The notes beneath the pieces were generated by a model, which saw only the letters and a list, made by a program, of their open reading frames with translations, was not told where the DNA came from and did not search any database. DNA of 45,459 nt from Fermentimonas sp. (GTDB lineage Bacteria > Bacteroidota > Bacteroidia > Bacteroidales > Dysgonomonadaceae). Of this stretch, positions 25,804 through 34,376 are shown one piece after another. Every line of letters starts with the position of its first letter. Positions within the stretch are counted from its first letter, which is position 1. The DNA lies in assembly GCA_028709385.1 (NCBI GenBank), contig JAQVXD010000018.1:1-45459 (forward strand), read 5' to 3'. The translations under genes and the position numbers were made by a program.

Positions 25804-26769
25804 ATGATTTACTCTAATTGTGGAACAAGCGGACTGCAGCTACCCAAGATTTCACTTGGTTTGTGGCACAACTTTGGTTTCGTTGATGATTACGACACTG
25901 CACGGGAAATGATTCTTTATGCTTTCGAGCAGGGAATAACTCATTTCGACCTGGCTAATAATTATGGTCCCCCTCCAGGTTCAGCGGAATCCAACTTTGG
26001 GAAGATATTGAAGGAGAATCTATCTTCTCACCGTGATCAGATGATTATTTCTTCTAAAGCCGGATATTATATGTGGGAGGGTCCATACGGCGACGGAGGC
26101 TCAAGGAAGTATCTTATGGCAAGTATTGATCAAAGTCTTAAGCGTACGGGACTGGACTATTTTGATATTTTTTATACCCACAGGTATGATCCAAATACGC
26201 CAATAGAAGAGACTATGCAGGCTTTGGTTGATATTGTGCGTCAGGGAAAAGCTCTGTATGTAGGTTTCTCAAACTACCCGCCTGTTCAGGCCAGAAAAGG
26301 GCTGAATTATTTGAAAGAGAGAGATGTTCCCTGTTTAATTTTCCAGGATAAGTATAGTATGTTTAACCGTAAGCCTGAAGATGAGATTTTGAGTATTACT
26401 AAAGAGTATGGTGCAGGGTTTATAGCATTTTCTCCTCTGGCACAGGGAGTACTCACAGATAAATATCTGCATGGTATACCTAATGATTCGCGGGCTGCAA
26501 ATCCGGCCGGTTTCCTTCGGGAAGAACAGGTTGCCCCTCATTTAATCGAAAAGGTAAAGCAACTGAACGAGATAGCCGGAGAACGAGGTCAAACAATGGC
26601 GGAGATGGCTCTTGCATGGGTTCTGAGAGACCCGAGAGTTACGTCGCTGATTGTAGGAACCAGAAATATGAAACAGTTGAAAGATAATTTAAACGCTTTG
26701 CAAAATCTCGAATTTACAAAAGAAGAGCTGATTAAGATAGATACAATTCTTGATGGCGCTACTTTATAA
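25804..26769 (+). CDS. Aldo/keto reductase, YghZ/Gpr-like
   Basis: This 321-residue TIM-barrel NADPH oxidoreductase has the catalytic set Asp49, Tyr54 (FDLANNYGPPPGSAE), Lys85 (ISSKAGY) and His126 (FYTHRYD). The GPYGDGGSRKYLMASIDQSLKR segment is typical of the YghZ/Gpr group, which reduces L-glyceraldehyde 3-phosphate and methylglyoxal. The exact substrate cannot be deduced. It starts 27 nt after mutL and lies just before the Rieske-like gene. Methylglyoxal detoxification is a plausible role. Confidence 0.9.
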   Translation: MIYSNCGTSGLQLPKISLGLWHNFGFVDDYDTAREMILYAFEQGITHFDLANNYGPPPGSAESNFGKILKENLSSHRDQMIISSKAGYYMWEGPYGDGGSRKYLMASIDQSLKRTGLDYFDIFYTHRYDPNTPIEETMQALVDIVRQGKALYVGFSNYPPVQARKGLNYLKERDVPCLIFQDKYSMFNRKPEDEILSITKEYGAGFIAFSPLAQGVLTDKYLHGIPNDSRAANPAGFLREEQVAPHLIEKVKQLNEIAGERGQTMAEMALAWVLRDPRVTSLIVGTRNMKQLKDNLNALQNLEFTKEELIKIDTILDGATL

Positions 26770-26788
26770 TTCAGTTAAGCAGATACGT

Positions 26789-27262
26789 ATGAAAAGATAT
26801 TTTTTAATAGCTTTTCTGTTTCTATTTTCTTGTGTGGATAATTCCCCACGACTGACCATACCATTTGCGCCTGTAAAATTTACTATCGACCTAAATGCCT
26901 TTGATCATTCTCTGAGAGAAGGTTTGTCATATAAGATTTTTACAGAACCACGACTGAGTACTGACAGACTTGGTTATGCAGGTCTGCTTGCCGTAACAGA
27001 TGCAACTGGCAGTAATATTTATGTATATGACCTGTGCTGTCCTTATGAAGATGACAGAAATATAAGAATTACACCCCGGGGAGACGGTAAAGCAGAATGC
27101 CCCGGGTGTAATTCTGTATTTATAACTATGTATGGGCAATCAGGACTTGGGTTTGGTACACCTGAAAGAGGTCCGTCAAAAGAACCGTTGCAAAGTTATC
27201 ATGTTTATTCTTCACGGCCAGGTGTTTACGAAGTAATTAACACTTATAGGGGAAATAAATAG
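26789..27262 (+). CDS. Rieske-fold-like lipoprotein with altered ligand residues
   Basis: The ATG at 26789 gives a 157-residue lipoprotein (MKRYFLIAFLFLFSC, lipidated Cys15); an upstream in-frame ATG at 26750 would spoil the signal peptide. The pattern DLCCPYED...ECPGCNSVF...GFGTPERGPSKEPLQSYHV follows a small Rieske domain. The canonical C-x-H and C-x2-H ligands read C84-P-Y86 and C104-P-G-C107, so both histidines are replaced, by Tyr and Cys. Cys83, Cys84, Cys104 and Cys107 could instead bind zinc or a different iron-sulfur centre. It lies 20 nt after the aldo/keto reductase gene. Confidence 0.75.
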   Translation: MKRYFLIAFLFLFSCVDNSPRLTIPFAPVKFTIDLNAFDHSLREGLSYKIFTEPRLSTDRLGYAGLLAVTDATGSNIYVYDLCCPYEDDRNIRITPRGDGKAECPGCNSVFITMYGQSGLGFGTPERGPSKEPLQSYHVYSSRPGVYEVINTYRGNK

Positions 27263-27387
27263 TTGTTTTTATTCACTAATATCTGAACAAAGATGCCCTC
27301 TTTTTGTTATTTTAGCACTCGAATTTTTAATTTAAAATGGTATGCTCTTTAAGATTTTCTTACTTACCATTTATTTAATTTTTTTTG

Positions 27388-28584
27388 ATGAGAAAAGTCT
27401 ATACGTTTTCTGTTTTATTGGTTATCGGTCTGGTTTTATCACAAATTTTGCCTCCTTTTTTAGGAGAAAGTTTTCCTGCATTTAAATTAGTTTCAAACTC
27501 CCTGCTCTATATTTCACTTGCCTTCATCATGATAAATGTCGGCCGTGAATTTGAGTTGAATAAAAAGCACTGGCGCAGCTACACACTCGATTATGGAGTT
27601 GCGATGGGTGCTGCAGCATTTCCATGGATTATGGTAGCATTGTATTACCTGTTTGCTGTTGCACCTCCTGAAATGAGGTTATGGCAAAATGGGGATGCAT
27701 GGAAAGAAACCTTCCTACTGAGCCGTTATGCTGCTCCAACATCTGCCGGGATACTTTTTACAATGTTGGCGGCTGCCGGATTGAGACATACCTGGGTTTA
27801 TAAGAAAGTGCAGGTTCTTGCTATTTTTGACGACCTGGATACTATACTCCTGATGATACCGCTTCAGATTCTGATGATAGGAATGCGCTGGCAGATGTTT
27901 GTAATTCTGATAGTTGCAGTACTGCTTATTTGGTTGGGCTGGAAGAAGATGAATACTTACAATATTAAACAGGACTGGAAGTCGATATTGCTATATTCCG
28001 TTCTTCTTTATGCTATCATCGAAGTTGTATATCGCATAACAACCCATTTTTACGGGCATGAGGGAGGTATCCATATAGAAATTTTACTTCCTGCTTTTAT
28101 TCTTGGAATGATTATGAAAGGAGAGCATCCTCCGGTACCGGATGTGAAAGAAGCCAAAGTATCAGGCTCCATTTCTTACATTTTTATGCTGCTTGTCGGA
28201 TTGAGTATGCCACTGTTTATAGGAGTAGATTTTAGTGCAGAGGCCGCACTTTCAACATCAGTTATTTCCAGGATACCCATGCCCGGTTGGAGTATAATAG
28301 TAATGCATGTAGTTATTGTTACTATTATTTCAAATATTGGCAAGTTATTTCCTCTGTTTTTCTACAAGGACAGAAGGTTTTCAGAGAGACTTGCCATTTC
28401 AGTAGGAATGTTTGCAAGAGGAGAGGTTGGCGCAGGTGTTCTTTTCATTGCAATAGGTTATCAAATTGGAGGAGTATTATTAGTTGTTTCAGTTTTAGCA
28501 ATGTGTTTGAACCTCTTACTAACAGGAATATTCATCACTTATGCTAAAAAGTTGACATTAGCTTCAACAAGAGAGATAGCTTAA
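27388..28584 (+). CDS. Cation/proton antiporter, CPA2-like
   Basis: The ATG at 27388 is preferred over an in-frame TTG just before it. The 398-residue protein is almost entirely membrane helices (about 11-12). It starts with VYTFSVLLVIGLVLSQILPPF, and the later block SVGMFARGEVGAGVLFIAIGY resembles the C-terminal bundle of Na+/H+ exchanger family proteins. It probably exchanges sodium or potassium for protons at the inner membrane. It has no soluble regulatory domain. The ion specificity is not deducible. The gene ends just before the tRNA cluster. Confidence 0.8.
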   Translation: MRKVYTFSVLLVIGLVLSQILPPFLGESFPAFKLVSNSLLYISLAFIMINVGREFELNKKHWRSYTLDYGVAMGAAAFPWIMVALYYLFAVAPPEMRLWQNGDAWKETFLLSRYAAPTSAGILFTMLAAAGLRHTWVYKKVQVLAIFDDLDTILLMIPLQILMIGMRWQMFVILIVAVLLIWLGWKKMNTYNIKQDWKSILLYSVLLYAIIEVVYRITTHFYGHEGGIHIEILLPAFILGMIMKGEHPPVPDVKEAKVSGSISYIFMLLVGLSMPLFIGVDFSAEAALSTSVISRIPMPGWSIIVMHVVIVTIISNIGKLFPLFFYKDRRFSERLAISVGMFARGEVGAGVLFIAIGYQIGGVLLVVSVLAMCLNLLLTGIFITYAKKLTLASTREIA

Positions 28585-28627
28585 TAAAGCCTGTAAACTT
28601 GAGAAATAAAAAAAAATAAAGATATCA

Positions 28628-28674
28628 GTAAAAATGTTTCTAAATTACTTTGTAAATTGAAGAAACATTTTTAC
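28628..28674. repeat. Perfect 14-nt inverted repeat at antiporter end / tRNA promoter
   Basis: GTAAAAATGTTTCT (28628-28641) and AGAAACATTTTTAC (28661-28674) are perfect inverted arms separated by 19 nt. It may be a weak terminator for the antiporter gene. The -33 element of the tRNA promoter lies in the loop and its -7 element overlaps the right arm, so it may instead be an operator. Confidence 0.65.
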
Positions 28675-28679
28675 TTTTG
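28649..28679 (+). promoter_or_regulatory. Promoter of the tRNA-Gly/tRNA-Leu cluster
   Basis: TTTG (28649-28652), 19 nt, then TACTTTTG (28672-28679), a close match to the lineage consensus, upstream of the duplicated tRNA-Gly segment. Confidence 0.7.
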
Positions 28680-28753
28680 TAGTCGCAAAAACAAACTGTA
28701 CTGGAGAGTATCGATTTGATTCCAACAGGAATTATAAAATAGGATTAAATATT

Positions 28754-28789
28754 GCGGAAGTAGCTCAGTTGGTAGAGCACGACCTTGCC
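28754..28789 (+). pseudogene. Truncated duplicate of tRNA-Gly(GCC), 5' half only
   Basis: These 36 nt are identical to the first 36 nt of the intact tRNA-Gly at 28864-28899, up to and including the anticodon GCC. The preceding bases (AATAGGATTAAATATT) are also duplicated with one indel before the intact gene. The 3' half is missing, so no cloverleaf can form. The stretch between the copies (28790-28846) contains GACCTTGGCAAG, a near copy of the anticodon arm. Confidence 0.85.
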
Positions 28790-28863
28790 CCAGGTAATAA
28801 TGAGAATCCGACCTTGGCAAGATTAAGTAATAGATTGTACTTAAAAAATAGGATTAAAATATT

Positions 28864-28936
<73 letters not shown>

Positions 28937-29013
28937 CTCATAAAATTTATTTGGTGAGGGACAATAATTACGATCCGTTTTTGTTACGGAGTCCCGCCTT
29001 GAACTAAAGGTCC

Positions 29014-29098
29014 GCTCGGATGGTGGAATGGTAGACACGCAAGACTTAAAATCTTGTGGCCATTATAGGCTGTGCGGGTTCAAGTCCCGCTCCGAGTA
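29014..29098 (+). tRNA. tRNA-Leu(TAA)
   Basis: GCTCGGA and TCCGAGT form the acceptor stem (one G-T) with discriminator A. The anticodon stem CAAGA/TCTTG encloses CTTAAAA, giving anticodon TAA. The long variable arm is typical of leucine tRNAs. It is about 85 nt and shares the promoter upstream of tRNA-Gly. Confidence 0.95.
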
Positions 29099-29112
29099 CA
29101 TAGGCAAATTAG

Positions 29113-29145
29113 CCCCAGCTGATATTCAGTCAGTTGGGGTTTTTG
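29113..29145 (+). terminator. Intrinsic terminator of the tRNA cluster
   Basis: CCCCAGCTGA pairs with TCAGTTGGGG (one G-T) across TATTCAG, followed by a T-rich tract. Confidence 0.92.
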
Positions 29146-29441
29146 TTTTCCTTGTTTTCCAAACACAAGATTTATTTCACGTTTAACCGATTCCCCCTAA
29201 GTAGATACTCATCTATAAAACAAGTGACGAAGACTGTTGCGGTTGGACAACTGATCGAACATCATAACTAGAAACTGGCCCCAACAGCTGAAAAATGGAA
29301 AAATTACACCTGTTTATAACAAACAAAAAAAAGATTTAACTAAAAGTCGATAACGTATTAAGTTAACAATCAAGATTTATCCGAATTAAAGCAGTAACAT
29401 TACATCAGCTTTACTTAAGCTGAGGAAATTAACCAAAATGA
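29146..29441. other. Intergenic gap before mlaE
   Basis: No gene is supported here. A small hairpin CAGCTT/AAGCTG (29406-29422) lies about 20 nt before the mlaE start and may affect translation. No clear TAnnTTTG promoter was found, although the mla operon must be transcribed from somewhere in this gap. Confidence 0.5.
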
Positions 29442-30263
29442 ATGATAAAGATCAATTTAACTGCCGCAAAGCAACGCATCACGGGAAAACTTAAAGTGAA
29501 GGAGGAAACCCGAAACTTTTATAACGGTATATTTATCGATTTGGGAGAACTGGTATTGTTTACCGGAAAAGTGATAAGACAAATGTTTAAACCTCCCTTT
29601 GAGTTTCGAGAGTTTTTGAAACACGGGTTCTTACTGGGTAATAAATCGCTTGCGCTGGTATCAGTTACCGGATTTATTATGGGACTGGTTCTCACCATGC
29701 AAATGAATCCTGTTCTTACGGATTTCGGTGCGCAGACACTATTGCCGGGCGTAATTGCAGTATCAATGGTGCGAGAATTGGGTCCTGTCATCACGGGTCT
29801 TATATGTGCCGGAAAGATAAGCTCCGGCATAGCTGCAGAGATTGCAGCAATGACTGTTACCGAACAGATTGATGCTATGGAAGTTTCGGGAGCACGCCCC
29901 TTGAGTTATGTGGTTGCCTCACGTGTGATGGCTACTACGCTTGTAGTTCCCATACTGGTAATTTTTGCCGATGCATTTAGTCTCTTTGGTGCCTTCCTGG
30001 CTGTAAATATATTCGAAGACACTTCGGTCGAGCTCTTCATTAATCGCTCGTTTTCACTGATGGGTTTTGTGGATCTGTTCCCCTCCACTCTGAAAACGGT
30101 CTTCTTTGGTTTCTTTATAGGATTAATTGGCAGTTATAAAGGGTACACAGCCGGAAGAGGCACAGAGTCAGTGGGAAAGGCAGCTAACTCAGCCGTGGTG
30201 GAAGCTTCGCTTACCATTTTTGTGATCGATCTTATTTTTGTTTTAATAACAAGCATACTTTAG
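29442..30263 (+). CDS. mlaE: Phospholipid ABC transporter permease MlaE
   Basis: This 273-residue inner-membrane permease has the MlaE domain: FREFLKHGFLLGNKSLALVSVTGFIMGLVLTMQ, the conserved block VRELGPVITGLICAGKISSGIAAEI, then EQIDAMEVSGARPLSYVVASR. About five to six membrane helices are visible. With MlaF and MlaD it moves phospholipids between the inner and outer membranes to keep outer-leaflet asymmetry. The ATG at 29442 overlaps an out-of-frame ATG at 29438. The ATPase gene starts 3 nt after the stop. No mlaB, mlaC or mlaA lies nearby. Confidence 0.95.
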   Translation: MIKINLTAAKQRITGKLKVKEETRNFYNGIFIDLGELVLFTGKVIRQMFKPPFEFREFLKHGFLLGNKSLALVSVTGFIMGLVLTMQMNPVLTDFGAQTLLPGVIAVSMVRELGPVITGLICAGKISSGIAAEIAAMTVTEQIDAMEVSGARPLSYVVASRVMATTLVVPILVIFADAFSLFGAFLAVNIFEDTSVELFINRSFSLMGFVDLFPSTLKTVFFGFFIGLIGSYKGYTAGRGTESVGKAANSAVVEASLTIFVIDLIFVLITSIL

Positions 30264-30266
30264 AAT

Positions 30267-31001
30267 ATGAATGAAGCCGTAGTCATGACTGTAGAAAAAC
30301 TACACAAATCCTTTGGAGAGAATCATATTTTGAAGGGCATAGGCCTTACACTGCACAAAGGCGAGAATTTAGGTATTGTAGGGAAATCGGGAATCGGAAA
30401 ATCAGTTCTAATCAAGTGTGTAGTAAGGCTGATTGAACCCGATTCAGGTGAAGTAGATGTGCTTGGAACTAATGTGCTCGAATGTAACAGCAACGAGCTG
30501 AATGAAATTAGAAAGAAGGTGGGTTACCTTTTTCAGGGAGGTGCATTATACGATTCAATGAGTGTACGTGAAAACCTTAATTTCCCCATACGAAGAACTA
30601 AATTTATGGATAAGCAGTACAACACGGAAGAGTTGATTGAGCAATCACTCAGAAGTGTGGGTTTGCTTGATGCTATTGATAAAATGCCTTCGGAGCTGTC
30701 CGGAGGGATGAAAAAGAGAGTTGCCCTGGCTAGAACATTAATTCTTAAGCCTGAGATAATTCTGTATGATGAGCCAACTACAGGACTGGATGCCGTAACA
30801 TCCGGCGAGATCAGTGAACTTATTCTTAAAATTCGCGAAGAATACAACACCGCTTCCGTTATTATCACTCACGATATGAAGTGTGCAAGAATTGCCACTG
30901 ACAACATAAAGATTATGGACGACGGAGTCTTTACGATTGAGGGTACGTATGATGAACTGAGCAACACAGAAGAGAAAGAGGTTCGCGATTTTTTTATTTA
31001 G
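30267..31001 (+). CDS. mlaF: Phospholipid ABC transporter ATPase MlaF
   Basis: This 244-residue ABC ATPase has Walker A GKSGIGKS (39-46), Q-loop [14 protein letters not shown] (88-100), signature LSGGM (144-148), Walker [13 protein letters not shown] with Glu169 and the switch His in IITHDMKCA. Residues [16 protein letters not shown] are typical of MlaF. It powers the MlaE permease. Genes on both sides are separated by 3 and 15 nt, so mlaE-mlaF-mlaD is one operon. Confidence 0.95.
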   Translation: MNEAVVMTVEKLHKSFGENHILKGIGLTLHKGENLGIVGKSGIGKSVLIKCVVRLIEPDSGEVDVLGTNVLECNSNELNEIRKKVGYLFQGGALYDSMSVRENLNFPIRRTKFMDKQYNTEELIEQSLRSVGLLDAIDKMPSELSGGMKKRVALARTLILKPEIILYDEPTTGLDAVTSGEISELILKIREEYNTASVIITHDMKCARIATDNIKIMDDGVFTIEGTYDELSNTEEKEVRDFFI

Positions 31002-31016
31002 CAAACAACAAGAAAA

Positions 31017-32018
31017 ATGAGTAAAACAAAGAAAGCATTAAGGTTGGGTATTTTCATTGCAAGTGCCCTAATATTATTTATAGTGGCAGTATATCTTATT
31101 GGCAGCAAGAAGAATCTTTTCACCTCTACTACCGAAATACATGCATCATTCAAAGATATACGCGGGTTGATGTCGGGTAATATAGTCCGTTTTGCAGGAA
31201 TAAATATCGGAACAGTAAATGACATTCGTATTGTAGCCGATTCATCTGTAATAGTAAGCATGACAATTAGGGATACTTACACCGATTTTATATATAAAAA
31301 CTCGACAGTACAGATAGGACAGGAGGGACTGATGGGTGGTAAAATTGTTCTTATATCCACCGGCGATCCGGCTACAGGAAAAGTAAAAAATGGTGATTAT
31401 CTGCCTGTGTCCGATGGCCTCGATATTCAGGCTATGATTGCTCAGGCAACCGGAATGCTTGATGAGCTGAAGGGAACTATTGCCAATTTGAGGTCCATCA
31501 CCGGCAAGTTTGACACCGGGGATGGTGATATTGCACGACTATTGAATGAAAACACTCTTACTTCTGCGCTTGAGGAAGCAACCAAGAGCATGAATGCTTC
31601 GCTATCAGATGTGAATCATATAACCACTAAAATAAACAACGGGCAGGGAGATTTAGGTAAGCTGGTAAATGACGATTCAATTACGTTAAAAATGAATACG
31701 ATTATGGCAAATCTTAGCTCAACCACATTGAGAGCCGACTCACTGGTGGATCAGCTCCACCGGACATCCTATACCATTAATCACGGCGATGGTGTGCTTC
31801 CACGACTTCTAAATGATAAGCAGTTTGGATTAAAGATGGATACTACCATCGCTTCTGTGGATCAAGGAGTCATAGAGCTGACTAAAGCTGCTGAAACAAT
31901 TTCCGACAGCTGGATATTCAGGATATTCTCCAAGAACAGGAAAAATGAGAATGAAGAACCAGTTAAGACATTAGAGGTGAACCCGGGAGATACAATCATC
32001 ATACATCCTCTTCGTTAA
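31017..32018 (+). CDS. mlaD: MCE-domain lipid-binding protein MlaD
   Basis: The 333-residue protein has an N-terminal membrane anchor (LRLGIFIASALILFIVAVYLIGS) followed by one MCE domain at about 40-120 (TEIHASFKDIRGLMSGNIVRFAGINIGTV...GLMGGKIVLISTGDP). A long helical region runs from about 145 to 310 and contains repeated TKINNGQGDLGKLVNDDS and TINHGDGVLPRLLNDKQ motifs. MlaD forms hexameric rings under the MlaE permease and shuttles lipid. The C-terminal extension is longer than in E. coli MlaD (183 residues), as in other Bacteroidota. Confidence 0.93.
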   Translation: MSKTKKALRLGIFIASALILFIVAVYLIGSKKNLFTSTTEIHASFKDIRGLMSGNIVRFAGINIGTVNDIRIVADSSVIVSMTIRDTYTDFIYKNSTVQIGQEGLMGGKIVLISTGDPATGKVKNGDYLPVSDGLDIQAMIAQATGMLDELKGTIANLRSITGKFDTGDGDIARLLNENTLTSALEEATKSMNASLSDVNHITTKINNGQGDLGKLVNDDSITLKMNTIMANLSSTTLRADSLVDQLHRTSYTINHGDGVLPRLLNDKQFGLKMDTTIASVDQGVIELTKAAETISDSWIFRIFSKNRKNENEEPVKTLEVNPGDTIIIHPLR

Positions 32019-32112
32019 TAAATGATGTGTTAAGTTTTAAACTATTCCACGAATCTTCTGTTATAATGTTTATATAACATTTTTTTATTCATTCCTTAAA
32101 ATATCACAGATA

Positions 32113-33129
32113 ATGAACAACCTGGAAACATCCTACATGGGAATATTTTTAAGCAGTCCTGTAATTTTAGGCGCATCTGAACTGTCGTCTCATCCTGATA
32201 CCCTGAAAAGAGCAGAAGATGCCGGTGTGGCTGCAATAGTTTATAAATCATTATTCGAAGAGCAGGTGCAGCTTGAAAACCTCCAGCATGATGAAATGCT
32301 TGAGGAGTATAATGATATTCATGCAGAGATGATAACACTGCATCCTGAAATAGAGCATTCAGAAATTGAGCACTATTTGCATATTTTACGTAAAACAAAA
32401 GAGAGCGTTTCCGTTCCTGTAATTGCCAGTCTTAATGCTGTAAACAAATCCTCATGGATACGATATGCAAAGCTGATTGAAGAGACCGGAGTGGATGGAA
32501 TAGAGCTTAACCTCTATCAGACACCTACACGATTTGACCGTGACGGTGTAGCGATTGAAAGTCTTCAAATTGATATTGTTTCATCAATAAAAGAAAGGCT
32601 GTCAATTCCTGTAGGGGTTAAATTAAGTTCAGATTACACCAATATACTCAATTTTGCACAGTCACTTGATGAAGCAGGGGTTGACGGATTAGTACTTTTT
32701 AATGCCTTCTTTCAACCTGATATTGATATTGAAAAGGAGAAACATCGTAAATCATTTAATTTCAGCAAAAGGGGTGATTATAAGAAATCACTTCGCTATG
32801 CAGGTATGCTTTACGGGCGAATTCGTGCCGATATTTGCAGTAGCCGCGGGATATTCAATGGAGAAGATGTTATTAAACTACTTCTTTCAGGTGCTTCGTG
32901 TGTACAGGTTGTGAGCGCTGTCTATAAGTACGGTACAGGAGTTATAACTGAAATAAACAAAACCATTACCGACTGGATGGAAAAGAAAGGGTATAATAGT
33001 ATTGAAGACTTCAGAGGTAAACTCTCTGACAGTGTATTGAATAAGAATGACAGTATGCTAATTTACAAAAGGGCGCAGTATATTGACCTTCTTCTTCACT
33101 CAGATACAATTTTTGGAAAAGAACTCTGA
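32113..33129 (+). CDS. Dihydroorotate dehydrogenase-like FMN barrel protein
   Basis: The product has 338 residues and resembles the DHOD TIM barrel: TSYMGIFLSSPVILGASELS, PVIASLNAVN, ETGVDGIELNLYQTP, IPVGVKLSSDYTNI, GVDGLVLFNAFFQPDID, then SGASCVQVVSAVYKYG near the phosphate-binding end. Where DHOD class 1 has NxSCPN with the catalytic Cys, this protein has NLYQTP, so the catalytic base is absent. No other pyrimidine gene is nearby. It may be a related FMN oxidoreductase with another substrate. It converges with nhaA. Confidence 0.82.
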   Translation: MNNLETSYMGIFLSSPVILGASELSSHPDTLKRAEDAGVAAIVYKSLFEEQVQLENLQHDEMLEEYNDIHAEMITLHPEIEHSEIEHYLHILRKTKESVSVPVIASLNAVNKSSWIRYAKLIEETGVDGIELNLYQTPTRFDRDGVAIESLQIDIVSSIKERLSIPVGVKLSSDYTNILNFAQSLDEAGVDGLVLFNAFFQPDIDIEKEKHRKSFNFSKRGDYKKSLRYAGMLYGRIRADICSSRGIFNGEDVIKLLLSGASCVQVVSAVYKYGTGVITEINKTITDWMEKKGYNSIEDFRGKLSDSVLNKNDSMLIYKRAQYIDLLLHSDTIFGKEL

Positions 33130-33147
33130 TCATTCTTTTAATTGCTT

Positions 33148-34353
33148 CTAAACAGTTTCAGGCTGTATAATCTCCTTATGTCTTACAGCTGTTGCTATTT
33201 TTATCCAGGTGTAACCAGTTATCATTGCAAGACCTGAGGCTATTAGTACTGATAATTTTGCTATATCCTGATATAATTTGTTGTCAGGAAATGCAAGATT
33301 GGATACAAATATCGACATGGTAAATCCAATTCCGGCAAGGATTGTTACACCAATAAGTACAAGCCAGTTTGTATTTGTAGCCAGCCGTACTATTTTAAGT
33401 TTAGTCAGCAGGTATACTGCAAGAGATATACCCAGAGGCTTTCCTAAAAACAGGCCTAAAATTACACCGATTGACAGTGGTGAAAGGAGTCCCGCTATTG
33501 ATGATGAAGAAATAATAATGCTTGTATTAGCCAGAGCAAAAACTGGTATTATAAAGAAGTTAACAGGAATGCCAATCTTCTTCTCAAAAGCAGGCATCCT
33601 TTTTATTGGAAGGATAAAAGCAAGTATAACACCTGCAAAAGAAGCATGAATCCCCGATCTGTAAGTGCAATACCACATCCCCAAAGCCAATATAACAGTG
33701 TAAATGTATACTGATTTTTGCTGGTAGTAACGGTTTATCAAATAAATCACAACAGCTATTCCGGCTACCCCTAAGAGCCATAATACACTTGGCGCAGAAC
33801 CATAAAAAAACGCAATAATAAGAATTGCACAGAGATCATCAATTATTGCCAGTGCAACAATAAACACCTTCATAGAATGTGAGACAGCTTTCCCTAACAG
33901 ACTCAGCATTCCAATTGTGAAAGCAATGTCTGTAGCGGCGGGTATGGCCCATCCACTTGTGTAGACTGTATTTCTGGCAACTGCCATAAATATTAGTGCA
34001 GGGAAAGCTACGCCAAAAAGGGCAGATATTGCAGGCAACATCATCCTCCTTGGTGTAGAAAGTTCTCCTTCTGTGACCTCTTTTTTTATGTCGAGAGCGA
34101 CGTGAAAAAAGAAAAGCGTCATAAGTGCATCGTTGATAAAATGCAAAATAGTGTGTGGCAGGTGGAGTTTACTAAAACCGGGAATCTCTGTTTCCCAGAT
34201 GTTATAATAGTGAACCCCGACACCTTTGAGGTTTGTTAATATAAGCGAGAGAGCAGTACAGATTAGTAGAAGCACTCCCAGCGACCTGCTATCAGTTATA
34301 ATTAGCTGAAATTTCGATCGCAATGAACCGGCAGCTGATTTACCTGTAAACAT
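33148..34353 (-). CDS. nhaA: Na+/H+ antiporter NhaA
   Basis: This 401-residue membrane protein has the NhaA functional residues: Asp142 (AIPAATDIAFTIG) and the Asp172-Asp173 pair (ALAIIDDLCAILI), equal to E. coli Asp133 and Asp163-164. The FINDALMTLFFFHVALDIKKEVTEGEL block is also conserved. It exports sodium in exchange for protons and contributes to pH and salt balance. It lies 23 nt after the pepE stop and is probably co-transcribed with pepE. Length is close to the family's norm. Confidence 0.96.
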   Translation of the reverse strand: MFTGKSAAGSLRSKFQLIITDSRSLGVLLLICTALSLILTNLKGVGVHYYNIWETEIPGFSKLHLPHTILHFINDALMTLFFFHVALDIKKEVTEGELSTPRRMMLPAISALFGVAFPALIFMAVARNTVYTSGWAIPAATDIAFTIGMLSLLGKAVSHSMKVFIVALAIIDDLCAILIIAFFYGSAPSVLWLLGVAGIAVVIYLINRYYQQKSVYIYTVILALGMWYCTYRSGIHASFAGVILAFILPIKRMPAFEKKIGIPVNFFIIPVFALANTSIIISSSSIAGLLSPLSIGVILGLFLGKPLGISLAVYLLTKLKIVRLATNTNWLVLIGVTILAGIGFTMSIFVSNLAFPDNKLYQDIAKLSVLIASGLAMITGYTWIKIATAVRHKEIIQPETV

Positions 34354-34376
34354 TAATGTTTTTTTATTGGTTCAGT

